64,000 nucleotides of DNA from Isoetes taiwanensis. Its lineage: Eukaryota > Streptophyta > Lycopodiopsida > Isoetales > Isoetaceae. The notes under the pieces are model-generated. The model searched no databases. It was not told the DNA's origin and worked only from the letters and a program-made list of their open reading frames with translations. Positions 12,176-22,020 of the stretch are shown here, in pieces (the first letter of the stretch is position 1; every line of letters begins with the position of its first letter). The DNA lies in contig JAJEKV010000194.1 of NCBI GenBank assembly GCA_021234155.1, positions 322,077 through 386,076 on the forward strand, given 5' to 3'. Both the position numbers and the translations under genes were made by a program.

Positions 12176-12248
12176 GCCGTCCTAGCTCAGTTGGTAGAGC
12201 GCAAGGCTCTTAACCTTGTGGTCGGGGGTTCGAGCCCCCCGGATGGCG
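12176..12248 (+). tRNA. tRNA-Lys(CTT), copy 7, intact cloverleaf
   Basis: 73 nt. Acceptor GCCGTCC/GGATGGC has one G-T pair. D-arm GCTC/GAGC, anticodon stem CAAGG/CCTTG with loop CTCTTAA, and T-stem GGGGG/CCCCC with TTCGAGC are all intact. A box TAGCTCAGTTGG and B box GGTTCGAGCCC are good. A TATA-like ACTATATCAC lies just upstream. No T4 run follows for about 130 nt, until just before the next tRNA. Confidence 0.95.
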
Positions 12249-12407
12249 ATGGGCTGAAAATGTTTATCGATGTTATGATTCAATGATCTCACATATTGCA
12301 CAAACCGTTTCTTCATATCAGTAATGGTATTATCACTAATTCTCTCTTATATCACATAAGATGTGAGTAGAATTATAGAAAATTTTAATTGCTTATTTAC
12401 ACAATTT

Positions 12408-12476
12408 GTTTGTTCTAGCTCGGTTGGTAGAGCGCCAAGGCTTTTAACCTTGTAATGGGTTCGAAAAAGGATGGCG
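12408..12476 (+). tRNA. tRNA-Lys(TTT), decayed copy 8
   Basis: Anticodon loop CTTTTAA is present. The T-arm is destroyed (GGGTTCGAAAAAGG), the variable loop is shortened, and the 5' acceptor strand is changed. Confidence 0.45.
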
Positions 12477-13191
12477 ATTAGATATGGACTTTAATTTCTG
12501 TACGTTTAATTTAAAATAGCTTAATACACACATTCAAGTTGTTCATATCTTGTCGAGAGACATTTGAGCTTCGGAATCCCTTATTCAAAGGCTCTCACGC
12601 CAAGTTGGTCAAGTTGGTCTCCTCCCAGATAGAAAAAAAGAATGCTAATCTCAGATTGGATTTCTTCGAAGTTCGATGCTTTAGCTTCACGTTTATTTGG
12701 GCTCCTTACAAAGTACTCATATATGTACCTATGTTGTGCATTAGCCTTAAGAGACAATCACTTTTAGGAATTGGGTTAGGAAGCACTACAAGGCTGCTTA
12801 AAGCCAAGTTGGATTCCTCCAAATAAAGTACTAGAAAGGTTGCTCTAGATTCCTTCGAGTCTATAATGAGCGTATCATGATAATTAGGCTTCTTATAGAT
12901 TATGGTTTATACGAAAAAAAATTAAGTGTGGGGCAATTAGAACGTGTATTGATCTAAATAAGGATCAAGTTGCAATTGTAGAGCTTTTTAGGTTGAACTC
13001 ATTGGATATCCTATAGGGACTTGGAGATCTAAAAGGTCACATCCGTGCTATAGTTGCCACTCTAATCAAGCTAATGTTGGGCACAAGAGAACTGTACTAT
13101 GTATAGTCTCCCCGATTCATATATTTGAAAGTATGTACAAATAGTGCTTTCATTTGTACATTATGTTAAGTTTGTTTTCACTATATCACTT

Positions 13192-13264
13192 GCCGTCCTA
13201 GCTCAGTTGGTAGAGCGCAAGGCTCTTAACCTTGTGGTCGGGGGTTCGAGACCCCCGGATGGCG
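13192..13264 (+). tRNA. tRNA-Lys(CTT), copy 9, intact cloverleaf
   Basis: 73 nt, identical to copy 7 except for an A in the T-loop/stem junction (TTCGAGA). All stems pair. Confidence 0.92.
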
Positions 13265-13392
13265 ATGGGTTGAAAATGTTTATCGATGTTATGATTCAAT
13301 GATCTTACATATTGCACAAACTTCGTTTCTCTCTTATATCACATAAGATGTGAGTAGAATTATAGAAAATTTTAATTGCTTATTTGTGTGTT

Positions 13393-13467
13393 GCTGTTCT
13401 AGCTCAGTTGGTAGAGCGCAAGGCTTTTAACCTTGTGGTCGTGGGTTCGAGTCCCCCCCGGATGGCG
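13393..13467 (+). tRNA. tRNA-Lys(TTT), copy 10
   Basis: Same 75-nt form as copy 6, with two extra C residues in the 3' T-arm. A, B boxes and anticodon arm are intact, and a downstream T5 run is present. Confidence 0.7.
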
Positions 13468-13529
13468 ATTAGATATGGATTTTAATTTTTATACGTTTAA
13501 TTTAAAATAGCTTAATACACACATTCAAG

Positions 13530-13886
13530 TTGTTCATATCTTGTCGAGAGACATTTGAGCTTCGGAATGCCTTACTCAAAGGCTGCTACTGCCAAGTTGG
13601 CAGGTTGCTACTGCCAAGTTGGTCTCCTCCCAGGCAGGTACAAAAAAGAATGCTAATCTCAGATTGGATTTCTTCGAGTTCGATGCGAACTGCTCACGCT
13701 ATTTGGGCTCCTTACAAAGTACTCATATATGTACCTATGTTGTGCATTAGCCTTAAGAGACAATCACTTTTAGGAATTGGGTTAGGAAGCACTACAAGGC
13801 TGCTTAAAGCCAACTTGCATTCCTTCAAAGAAAGTATTAGAAAGGTTGCTCTATATTCCTTCGAGTCCATAATGAGCGTATCATGA
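13530..13886 (+). other. Recurrent 118-codon open frame in array spacer
   Basis: The long spacer contains an open frame that recurs in this unit and in 14591-14947, shortened in 11626-11862, and on the minus strand at 54143-54466 and 61511-61747. The central part (ending in a Lys/Ser-rich KESIRKVA segment) is well kept. I recognise no domain. Conservation may simply reflect recent unit amplification, so coding status is unproven. Confidence 0.2.
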
Positions 13887-14238
13887 TAATTAGGCTTCTT
13901 ATAGATTATGGTTTATACGAGAAAAAACACGAGTGTGGGGCAATTAGAACTGTGTATTGATCTAAATAAGGATCAAGTTGCAATTGTAGAGCTTTTAGGT
14001 TGAACTCAATTGGATATCCTATAGGGACTTGGAGATCTAAAAGGTCACATCCGTGCTGTAGTTGCCACTCTAATCAAGCTAATGTTGGGCACAAGAGAAC
14101 TGTACTATGTATAGTCTCCCTGATTCATATATTTGAAAGTATGTACAAATAGACCTTTCATTTGTACATTACACCGCGCGGAGGCATTTGACATGCCCGG
14201 AATCTGGGCAAAACAAATTTGTTTTCACTATATCACTT

Positions 14239-14311
14239 GTCGTCCTAGCTCAGTTGGTAAAGCGCAAGGCTCTTAACCTTGTAATCGGGGGTTCGAGCCC
14301 CCCGGATGGCG
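14239..14311 (+). tRNA. tRNA-Lys(CTT), copy 11
   Basis: 73 nt with a C2-to-T change in the acceptor stem and GAGC-to-AAGC in the D-stem. The anticodon and T arms pair well. Confidence 0.8.
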
Positions 14312-14455
14312 ATGGGCTGAAAATGTTTATCTATGTTATGATTATTGCACAAACTTCGTTTCTTCATATCACTATAGTATTATCACTAATTCTCTCTTAT
14401 ATCACATAAGATGTTAGTAGAATTATAGGAAATTTTAATTGCTCATTTCTGTGTT

Positions 14456-14528
14456 GTCGTTCTAGCTCAGTTGGTAGAGTGCAAGGCTTTTAACCTTGTG
14501 GTTGTGGGTTCGAGTCCCCCGGATGGCG
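14456..14528 (+). tRNA. tRNA-Lys(TTT), copy 12
   Basis: 73 nt, anticodon loop CTTTTAA, B box GGTTCGAGTCC intact. The T-stem GTGGG/CCCCC has one mismatch, the acceptor 5' strand is GTCGTTC, and the base after the D-stem is T. Confidence 0.8.
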
Positions 14529-15260
14529 ATTAGATATGGACTTTAATTTTTATGCGTTTAATTTAAAATAGCTTAATACACACATTCAAGTTGTTCATAT
14601 CTTGTCGAGAGACATTTGAGCTTCGGAATGCCTTACTCAAAGGCTGCTACTGCCAAGTTGGCAGGTTGCTACTGCCAAGTTGGTCTCCTCCCAGGCAGGT
14701 ACAAAAAAGAATGCTAATCTCAGATTGGATTTCATCGAGTTCGATGCGAACTGCTCACGCTATTTGGGCTCCTTACAAAGTACTCATATATGTACCTATG
14801 TTGTGCATTAGCCTTAAGAGACAATCACTTTTAGGAATTGGGTTAGGAAGCACTACAAGGCTGCTTAAAGCCAACTTGCATTCCTTCAAAGACAGTATTA
14901 GAAAGGTTGCTCTAGATTCCTTCGAGTCTATAATGAGCGTATCATGATAATTAGGCTTCTTATAGATTATGGTTTATACGACAAAAAACACGAGTGTGGG
15001 GCAATTAGAACTGTGTATTGATCTAAATAAGGATCAAGTTGCAATTGTAGAGCTTTTAGGTTGAACTCAATTAGATATCCTATAGGGACTTGGAGATCTA
15101 AAAGGTCACATCCGTGCTGTAGTTGCCACTCTAATCAAGCTAATGTTGGGCACAAGAGAACTGTACTATGTATAGTCTCCCTGATTCATATATTCAAAAG
15201 TATGTACAAATAGTGCTTTCATTTGTACATTATACTAAATTAGTTTTCACTATATCACTT

Positions 15261-15333
15261 GTCGTTCTAGCTCAGTTGGTAAAGCGCAAGGCTCTTAACC
15301 TTGTGGTCGGGGGTTCGAGCCCCTCGGATGGCG
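15261..15333 (+). tRNA. tRNA-Lys(CTT), copy 13
   Basis: 73 nt. Acceptor GTCGTTC/GGATGGC uses wobble pairs, the D-stem 3' strand is AAGC, and the T-stem ends CCCTC. Probably weaker than copies 7 and 9. Confidence 0.75.
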
Positions 15334-15491
15334 ATGGGCTGAAAATGTTTATCGATGTTATGATTCAATGATCTCACATATTGCACAAACTTCGTTTCTT
15401 CATATCACAATAGTATTATCACTAATTCTCTCTTATATCACATAAGATGTTAGTAGAATTATAGGAAATTTTAATTGCTCATTTCTGTGTT

Positions 15492-15564
15492 GCCGTTCTA
15501 GCTCAGTTGGTAGAGCGCAAGGCTTTTAACCTTGTGGTCGTGGGTTCGAGTCCCCTGGATGGCG
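15492..15564 (+). tRNA. tRNA-Lys(TTT), copy 14
   Basis: 73 nt with the canonical GCCGTTC 5' end, intact A and B boxes, and anticodon arm CAAGG-CTTTTAA-CCTTG. The T-stem has mismatches (GTGGG/CCCCT). Helitron K1 is inserted 25 nt downstream, in place of the usual T5 terminator region. Confidence 0.85.
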
Positions 15565-15588
15565 ATTAGATATGGATTTTAATTTCTA

Positions 15589-16703
15589 CTAGTAATAGTG
15601 CCCAGTGTTGCTGGGCAAATGTTGGAAACCTATCGATGAAACTTGTAGATCTGTAGGGTGTGATGCTTGATATTTTATATGTTCAAGAACAAAATGAAAG
15701 TTATAGTAGTTAACGTTGGTGGGTATAGGTTGTAGACTTGTAAATGATCGACTAATATTATGTTTATTTTAAACTATTATATCGTGTATAATACAAATAG
15801 ACTTCAAATCACTATATGTGAGATGTATAATACAAATAGACTTCAAATCACTATATGTGAGATGATGGACGTGTTATTTTTGTTTCTTACCATTTCATAG
15901 TAATGAAACTAACATAAAATCTAACAATAAAAACATTTCATTGTCTAAAAGTGAATTGATTTGATTTTAAAGATCATTCACATCATTGTTAACAACATTG
16001 ACATGTACTGTTATAGACATTAAATCATGAACAATTTATTATAACATCTTAGATAGACAGTAAACCATGCATGCATAAGTGCTATATGAGAAAAACAAAC
16101 CTTGTGCTAGACCAAAACTATTGTTTTAACACAACCCTAGGGATGAGCTATGTCATTATAATATCTGCTGGACAAAACAGCTCAAACTTTAATTTCCATT
16201 GTTTAGCATGTTGATTTACACGCATATAATTGCAAACTACATAATATATTGGACTTTCCAGTTCTTTGGCGAAAAGAGAGGCTCCGAAGACCAGAAAAAA
16301 GAATTGAAATTTCAAAATCTACCTCCTTAACATCATAATATTTTCCTCCTACTGCAATCATTCCAGGTTTAAGATCCTAGTGAACACGACCAGTGGAACG
16401 ACGATCCTGCACAGTCCTGGCCAGATATTGAATGAGAGGAACTGCTTCTTTTCAGAAAACCTTCCTTGGCACTCATATCATACAAACTAAACTAACACAA
16501 TTCCGTGGTCAAATACCAGAAACATTCATCAATGATTACCTCCTTAAAAGGCACAACTCCGGAGCGATTGGATAGCTTTCGGATGCATTCATTCCCAACC
16601 TATGTGCACTGCTATTTCTGCAATTCGCTTGTGTAGACACTCTACAGTCTTCTGCCATAACCTAAAGCTCATACGGCAAGTAGCTCCGTTGCAAAAAGCA
16701 GGA
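15589..16703 (-). mobile_element. Helitron K1, 3' portion (minus)
   Basis: The 3' end is CTAG at 15589-15592 preceded (minus strand) by the hairpin GCCCAGCAACACTGGGC, inserted in the array spacer after AATTTCTA. Sequence to 16703 is an inverted copy of K2 and K3 (53514 and 61100 leftward) and includes the kinase remnant. Homology stops abruptly at 16703 (…GCAAAAAGCAGGA), and no matching 5' end follows, so the element is truncated or rearranged here. Confidence 0.8.
16240..16439 (-). pseudogene. Protein kinase catalytic-loop fragment in K1
   Basis: The minus strand reads PLIQYLARTVQD, then H-stop-DLKPG, then KYYDVKEVDFEIS. This fits kinase subdomains VIb-VII, with the catalytic-loop Arg codon replaced by TAG and DFG by DFE. 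Same frame and same stop as the copies in K2 and K3. An incapable fragment carried by the Helitron. Confidence 0.65.
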
Positions 16704-16719
16704 GGTACATTCTGCCAAG

Positions 16720-16870
16720 CATGTACATTTCATGTACATAAAATGTACCAAATGTACGTAACTACATTTAACTGTAGCCAAATGTACATGTACATGTTCC
16801 TCAATGTACATAGATGTACCTCAATGCACCCAGATGTACCCAGATGTACCCAGATGTACCCAGATGTCCA
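16720..16870. repeat. ATGTAC-rich simple repeat
   Basis: Clustered TGTACAT/ATGTACA motifs grade into four or five tandem CCCAGATGTA-type 10-mers at about 16828-16868. Weaker ATGTAC-rich sequence extends to about 17130. No gene is evident in 16704-17200. Confidence 0.75.
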
Positions 16871-17202
16871 GTTAGGGAATATAGATCTATGCCCAAAAAA
16901 AAGCACATATATGTAAAAAATGCACATACTTATGAATCCATCTACAGATGCACTCTAAAGATAAATGCATGTACATCTATTTGCAGATGTAGACTCCATT
17001 AGATACATGTACAACTGATACAACTGCAGTCCAAGCTCAAAAATAAAAGCATCAATAAACAAGCAAATATATGCCTATGTACCTCTGCTTACAGATGTAC
17101 ACTAAAAGTTATACATGTACAAGGAATAGCAATGCACTGAAAGCCATAAATGTAGAACTATGCAGATTACAATAACAAATATGAATTAAGAGAAATATAA
17201 GT

Positions 17203-17461
17203 TTAAATTAGTTGAGAGCAATGCATACCTTTCACAGCAAGGAAACCAAGCTGAATTCGAATGCCCTCATCCCAGATGCAACCTTTTATGCAATTCTGTC
17301 TTTCATGGACCAGATAACACAAGCAGAAGAGGCAATAAGCATCTCTGCATGGAGCTAGCAGCAACAAACCAGTTTTGCCAAAGCCTTGGCCACAACAGGT
17401 ACATGAACTGAATGTGATAAACTGCTCTATAGAAGTAGCTCCTACAGGGTAGGGCCTTGGG
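17203..17461 (-). pseudogene. Cys-rich C-terminal part of an interrupted gene
   Basis: Read on the minus strand, the frame continues directly from the sequence on the far side of R1 (30924): after LTR removal, ...GPIVLH runs into RPYPVGATSIEQF. It then encodes a Cys-rich segment (CTCCGQGFGKT...CRDAYCLFC...C..C), a possible zinc-binding module. The open frame reads in to 17203. I do not recognise the family. The R1 insertion certainly separates this from its 5' exon. Confidence 0.45.
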
Positions 17462-19112
17462 TGTGACGTTCCAGCACAATATACGGTCCCAGGACGTATA
17501 CTGTACTGCCTCGTCACGCGTACACGCCACTCCGACTGACAAGTACACCGACGTATAGCCAGGCGGATAGCCCCTAGGGGGCAACTTGCAGGGAATGTGC
17601 ATTTGCTAATGTGCACATTAATCTAGGTGCACATTTTCCAATGTGGACACTTTATGCCAAGTGGGCCATACCCAAGGTGCAATTAATGTGCACATTTTCC
17701 AATGTGCACATTTATTAATGTGGGCACACCTTTCCATGTGGCACCTTTTGCCACCTAGCCATTAAAGGCAAGTGGGTCCATTCCCAATTATCCCACATGC
17801 CAAAAGGGGATAATTGGAAACCCTAACCAACCCCCCTTGTCTATTTAGGAAGGGAAATCCTAACTTGCCCATTTTCGATTCTAGGGTTTTAGAGCTCTGT
17901 TTTGGCTGCCCCAAGGGTCAAAACCGCCTCCCAGACTCTGTCTGAGAGAATTGCACCATTAGTTTCCCTTGATTCGAGCATTTCAGCAGGATGGTCGAAC
18001 TCAGGTCAGGAGGAGGAACTCAAGGATCAGGTATTTGGCCAATTAAATAGTCTAAACCTTATTTTAGTCATAGAATCAGTAGGTTTAGCCTATTAAATTG
18101 CCCATAGCAGCCTCCTAGAGCTCTAGATACCAGACTCTAACTAAAGAACCTAACTCTATGATATAGATTAGATCTAGTTCTTTAGTTCTTAGGTGATGTA
18201 TATGGATGATGTAGCTCTATGAACTCCTTGTATTGGGAAGGGGGGTAGAGACCTAAAGCTTGGTAGTAGATGCTCCTAGATTAGCCTCTCTAGCACCATA
18301 TAGATTCGGCCTGTGCACAAGAACCACACCTGGTTGTGGGTGAAGGGGCCAGACTGGCTTAGAAGGAGATTCGTGTTCTGACTCTTGAACGATCCCTATG
18401 GTGTGTTACTGCTACCGGGGATCATTGTGACTAGGTCTAATGGCTTGCCACTGAGTGCGGGCAAGGCATGGGCTCGACGCCCGTGGGGTGGGGTTCACCT
18501 TCCAGTGGGTTCAGTCGAATAAGGGCAGTGGCCCTCTAGTCACCTTGAGTCAGCATGTAGATCTCTGGAGGGAGTGATCCCTACTTGCTCCATCGGGACT
18601 GGGGAGATGCAACCCAGGAATAGCCCCTTTGGCTATGCTCCCGGCGAGCTACAGTCAGGTCCCAACACTTTTCAGCCTACTCTGCAAAGTGTGCACAGGA
18701 GGGGCGGATGGAGTGGACTACCTATTGCCATGTTCTTATGCCAGCCAAATCCATTGCCATGAATTCTGTCTGCAATGAACTCTGGAGACCCAAGCCGTCA
18801 GTCATCCCCTTCGAGTCTGAGCCTTGGGTAGGGTCCTTATGTATGATGCTGATCATTGTTTATGCAGATGTTGACGCACCACCCTTCGAGGTGGATATGT
18901 GATTATGTTGTATACTGACATGTATGTTTACGCTTCCGCAGCTAGGTAGGCCCTGAGGGAGACGGGGTAAAATGACCCCTTCACTCTTCCCACTGGGACT
19001 CGTTAGGGGTGCAGTGATTGTGGAGGGCCCTGTATCAGTATGGAGCTGGTATGGGGGATGAACTCCTGTTTGTATATGGTGGGTGCACCGTATACGAGTA
19101 GGGGACGTCACA
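17462..19112 (+). repeat. R1 left LTR
   Basis: TG...CA boundaries, with 9-nt inverted tips. It contains tandem TGTGCACAT-type palindromes (17590-17730), a probable core promoter/leader around 17840-17900, and a 64-codon open frame (17902-18096) also in the right LTR. Differences from the right LTR cluster at CAG/CTG and CG sites (for example 18311-18620). Confidence 0.92.
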
Positions 19113-19113
19113 G

Positions 19114-19128
19114 TGGTATCAGAGCAAT
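19114..19128 (+). other. R1 primer binding site, tRNA-iMet type
   Basis: TGGTATCAGAGCAAT starts 1 nt after the left LTR and matches the complement of the plant initiator tRNA-Met 3' end, as in many Ty1 and Ty3 elements. Confidence 0.9.
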
Positions 19129-19305
19129 GTTCTTGGCGACCAAGAGCAAAGCACTGACCATGTTTCCAGTAGTACTAACTTGATAGGATCCTTAAACCTC
19201 GAAAAATGGGAAATTTTTTTTTCTCATTTTTGTAGTTTTGCTAAGCTAGTAACAGTTAAGATGAATAAGAACATAAAAAGAGCCAACTCTCAAAAAAGTA
19301 GGGTG

Positions 19306-19372
19306 GTCTCACACGTCGCGCCAGGACAGGAAATGAGATTTTCATTTTCGGGCTGGGCGCAACGTGTGAGAC
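19306..19372 (+). other. R1 leader hairpin 1
   Basis: Outer arms GTCTCACACGT and ACGTGTGAGAC pair over 11 bp. Inside lie a GCGCC/GGGCGC arm and a GAAA..TTTC stem. The 67-nt structure repeats almost unchanged 201 nt downstream. Confidence 0.75.
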
Positions 19373-19506
19373 ATTCAGCTTGAACACATTAAAAGGTCAT
19401 GAATTACAGTAAAATAGCTTGATAATTCTAAAGTAGAGCTAAGAATCAGTAGAATTAGCAAGTTACATGATTCAAAAGTAGCAAATTTGATAGTGGACCC
19501 CACCAT

Positions 19507-19573
19507 GTCTCACACGTCGCGCCAGGACAGAAAATGACATTCTCATTTTCGGGCTGGGCACAACGTGTGAGAC
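19507..19573 (+). other. R1 leader hairpin 2
   Basis: Same outer 11-bp stem as hairpin 1, with an inner perfect 8-bp GAAAATGA/TCATTTTC stem. The few sequence differences from hairpin 1 fall mostly in the inner region, and one of them improves the inner stem. Confidence 0.75.
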
Positions 19574-19613
19574 CATGCTTAGATTAAGGTGTTTTAGGTG
19601 TTCTAGATAACCC

Positions 19614-19630
19614 AAAAAGGTAGTTTCAAG
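19614..19630 (+). repeat. LINE target site duplication, left
   Basis: AAAAAGGTAGTTTCAAG, identical to 28737-28753 immediately after the LINE poly(A). This fixes the LINE boundaries. Confidence 0.95.
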
Positions 19631-19717
19631 AGAGGACTGGTTAATATCAAGGAGGAAAAATATGAACGTTGGCGCTCCTTCTGTTCGCCTTGGGAAGCTT
19701 GGGAAGCCTGAGCCTCG

Positions 19718-20107
19718 ATGGATGAGTCCTTGTTAGAGGATGTTCTCCAGAGTCTCGGGCTCCCTCACATTCCTGTAGGCCATGATGTGACAGTCAGGGA
19801 AATCAGATCTCTTCTTAGTTTAGCGTACAATAATCAATCTAGAGTAGGATTCAGCAGTACGTCAGTGGGCAGTCACTTTCTCAGTATTGTGTGCTTTGAT
19901 AGATTAGGATCTCTTAGAATTTCAGCCCATAATACCGGATATTTGGCCCTTGGGAACCGTTTCCCCAGGAATCTCTTTCGTCTCAGCGTCCCCATAGATT
20001 TTGGCGCCGAACCCCTAGTACGGTGGGCTCTGTTCTTCGATTTGCAGCCAGCAGAAAGCTTTGAGGATTTAGAAATTTTGGTGTGGAGGTTTCAAGTCGC
20101 TAACTAG
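19718..20107 (+). CDS. Unrecognised open frame in LINE 5' region
   Basis: 129 codons starting MDESLLEDVLQ, about 90 nt from the LINE start. Mixed composition suggests real coding, perhaps an N-terminal part of ORF1 separated by frameshifts. Further short open pieces follow at 20293-20634 and 20636-20887. No domain recognised. Confidence 0.4.
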   Translation: MDESLLEDVLQSLGLPHIPVGHDVTVREIRSLLSLAYNNQSRVGFSSTSVGSHFLSIVCFDRLGSLRISAHNTGYLALGNRFPRNLFRLSVPIDFGAEPLVRWALFFDLQPAESFEDLEILVWRFQVAN

Positions 20108-20894
20108 CAGAAGAATGGCAAGAAAGAGTGGTTACGTTAGGCCGAAGCAGGGAACTGAGGAAGCAAGATTAGAGGACGAGGAATGGACACAAATCTTTTG
20201 GTTAGATACCGAAGGATGAAACTTGGAAGACTCTTAAAGAAATTTACATTGCATTCAACATAATAAAAGACCAACAAAAAACAAAAAGCGGTATGCATGG
20301 GGATACAGGAAGATGGTCGGGTTGTTGCGGAATGGAGAGATATGAGGGAATTAAAAAGACTTCTGGCCGAGGGAAGGGCAAGTGCCGAGGAGATTGGGTG
20401 TGGAACATCTTTGAAATCGCCAAGCCGTGGATCACTCTCGTACAAATTGATTATTGTCAAACAGGGGCACACAAAAAGGATGGCTACAGTTTAAAAAATA
20501 ACATCTTCGGAAAATCAATGGACGAGTTACTTAGCGAAGAAGATGATAGGTCCAAGCTTTGCGGTTTAAACTGGACTTCCAATGCAAGCGTAAAACTTAT
20601 CAAACGATGGGAAGAGGTGAAGATCACGTTATAGAGTGGCACAGCGCCAATTCAAAGCTTCTCTCCCAAATAACATCGAATTATTGGAAAATATTACCAA
20701 CTCCTTGAAACCCTATCAGCTAAGTCCGAGAAAGGAAGGGTTAAAGGAATCAAAGATCGGGGATAGCAATGGATTTTTAATCCTGCGAGAGGTGGAGACA
20801 TGTGGGTGTCGAATCTGCAAGATGATCAAGGAAACGGGCTCAATAACACGGATACCAAGGTGGGGAACCTCAAGATCCGCAATGTAATTCGGTA

Positions 20895-21794
20895 ATGGGC
20901 AAAAAAGTGATTTCAAAGAAAGGTATGACCCCTCCTGTTACTTACAAAAGTGCTTTATTAAAAAATGAAACTGTCGATTTTGCTAAAGACAAGAACAGGG
21001 ACATTTATCAGAAAGATGGAATTAAAAAAGACTATATTGACCTTCAATCCATCTCGGATCGCTCAGCCTATGATAATTTCTCCAAGAGGGCTTTTTTTGT
21101 TCACTTTCCTAGGAGGAGTTTGCCTATCAGTGATGTCAAGATGTGGGTCACTAAGTCTCAGAACATTCCTATCATGTCTATTCTTAAGATGGACAACAGA
21201 ACTTTCCAAATAGTTTGTAGGGACGAGATGTCTGTGGACCAAATTCTTAAAAGAAAGATTGATCAAGTCAATTACCAGCCATTTTATATCATGAAATGGA
21301 GTCCCAACTTTGTCCCTGACAAGCAGGATTGTATAGCTACCACCACTTGGGTTTCTTTCCCCAACCTCCCCCCGGCTTTCTGGACCACTTCTCACCTTAA
21401 GGCCTTAGCAGAGGATCTAGGGGAAATCATAGACATCAATATTCCTCAAACGAACTTCCCCACTATCTGCATTTCCAAAGCTATTAACTCCAAATGGTCC
21501 AAGGAAATAAAGGTGAAAATTAGCCAGGAGAACTATATGACTCTCAAAGTAAATTACTCCAAGATGCCAGTGTTACCTATGGGAGAGGATTTGGGGAAAC
21601 ATAAGGAGATACCTCAAAAGGAGCAAGCTAGGCAAATTTGGATCCCTAAGACCCGGGAAAAGGTGAAACTAGTACTAAAGCTAGTCTTTGAGACTAGGAA
21701 CAATGCTACTTTGAGATTACCGCCAAGAATCTTATTTCTAAAAGGATCGCACCACCATGAGCATGGATCAGAATATGGTTTTAACTTTGAATAA
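20895..21794 (+). CDS. LINE ORF1 protein, DUF4283-like
   Basis: 299 codons. Residues about 60-210 fit the plant LINE/gag-like DUF4283 domain: the FYIMKWSPNF...TTTWVSFPNLPPAFW core, then LGEIIDIN and a downstream basic region. The usual CCHC knuckle after the domain is not visible. ORF1 proteins of plant LINEs bind their RNA. The start could lie further upstream if 20636-20887 belongs to the same frame-shifted ORF. Confidence 0.75.
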   Translation: MGKKVISKKGMTPPVTYKSALLKNETVDFAKDKNRDIYQKDGIKKDYIDLQSISDRSAYDNFSKRAFFVHFPRRSLPISDVKMWVTKSQNIPIMSILKMDNRTFQIVCRDEMSVDQILKRKIDQVNYQPFYIMKWSPNFVPDKQDCIATTTWVSFPNLPPAFWTTSHLKALAEDLGEIIDINIPQTNFPTICISKAINSKWSKEIKVKISQENYMTLKVNYSKMPVLPMGEDLGKHKEIPQKEQARQIWIPKTREKVKLVLKLVFETRNNATLRLPPRILFLKGSHHHEHGSEYGFNFE

Positions 21795-22020
21795 TGTTAA
21801 CCTCTATGTTAAGATTGACACAGGGCAATTTACCTTGACCATTCCCGAGAACATTCCTGGAGAACTCATGAAGAAGAGGGGTTTGGGAAGTGGATAATAG
21901 AGTTGAAGATGTCTTAATTGATAAAGAGGGGAATGGCAAGTGGTTACTAAGAAGAAAGGAAGGGGCAAGAAGAAGATTTATCCAGGACCGGTCGAATCGG
22001 TCAAGAAAAAGCACCATTCA

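Larger units (their letters stand above)
4230..15588 (+). repeat. Tandem tRNA-Lys(CTT)/(TTT) array, left block
   Basis: The repeat unit is about 1.02-1.05 kb (12176-13191, 13192-14238 and 14239-15260 are clean units). Each holds a tRNA-Lys(CTT) gene, about 140-150 bp of spacer, a tRNA-Lys(TTT) gene, then about 0.7 kb of spacer. Units right of 11268 are well preserved. Those at 4230-9105 have garbled patches at CAG/CTG/CG sites. The long spacer shows unit-to-unit copy-number change of a short CTGCCAAGTTGG motif. The array is interrupted at 6121-8130 (divergent segment plus homopurine tract) and at 9106-11267 (Helitron P1). Confidence 0.9.

Noticed and set aside
12176-12248. Chloroplast trnK-derived sequence
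   Set aside because: Chloroplast trnK-UUU has an intron with matK and a different body. Here intronless nuclear-type Lys tRNAs of both anticodons alternate.
4230-15588. CRISPR-like array
   Set aside because: Units are about 1 kb with tRNA genes, and the genome is a plant's. No short direct repeats with unique spacers.
16602-16916. Open frames across the ATGTAC repeat
   Set aside because: Repeat-driven Cys/Tyr/Met-rich reading on both strands, with no support as coding.
17902-18096. 64-codon open frame in both R1 LTRs (also 29715-29909) as a gene
   Set aside because: Duplicated simply because LTRs are duplicated. No domain and short length.
20137-20472. Minus-strand open frame inside the LINE
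   Set aside because: It is a shadow of plus-strand LINE sequence and shows no domain.
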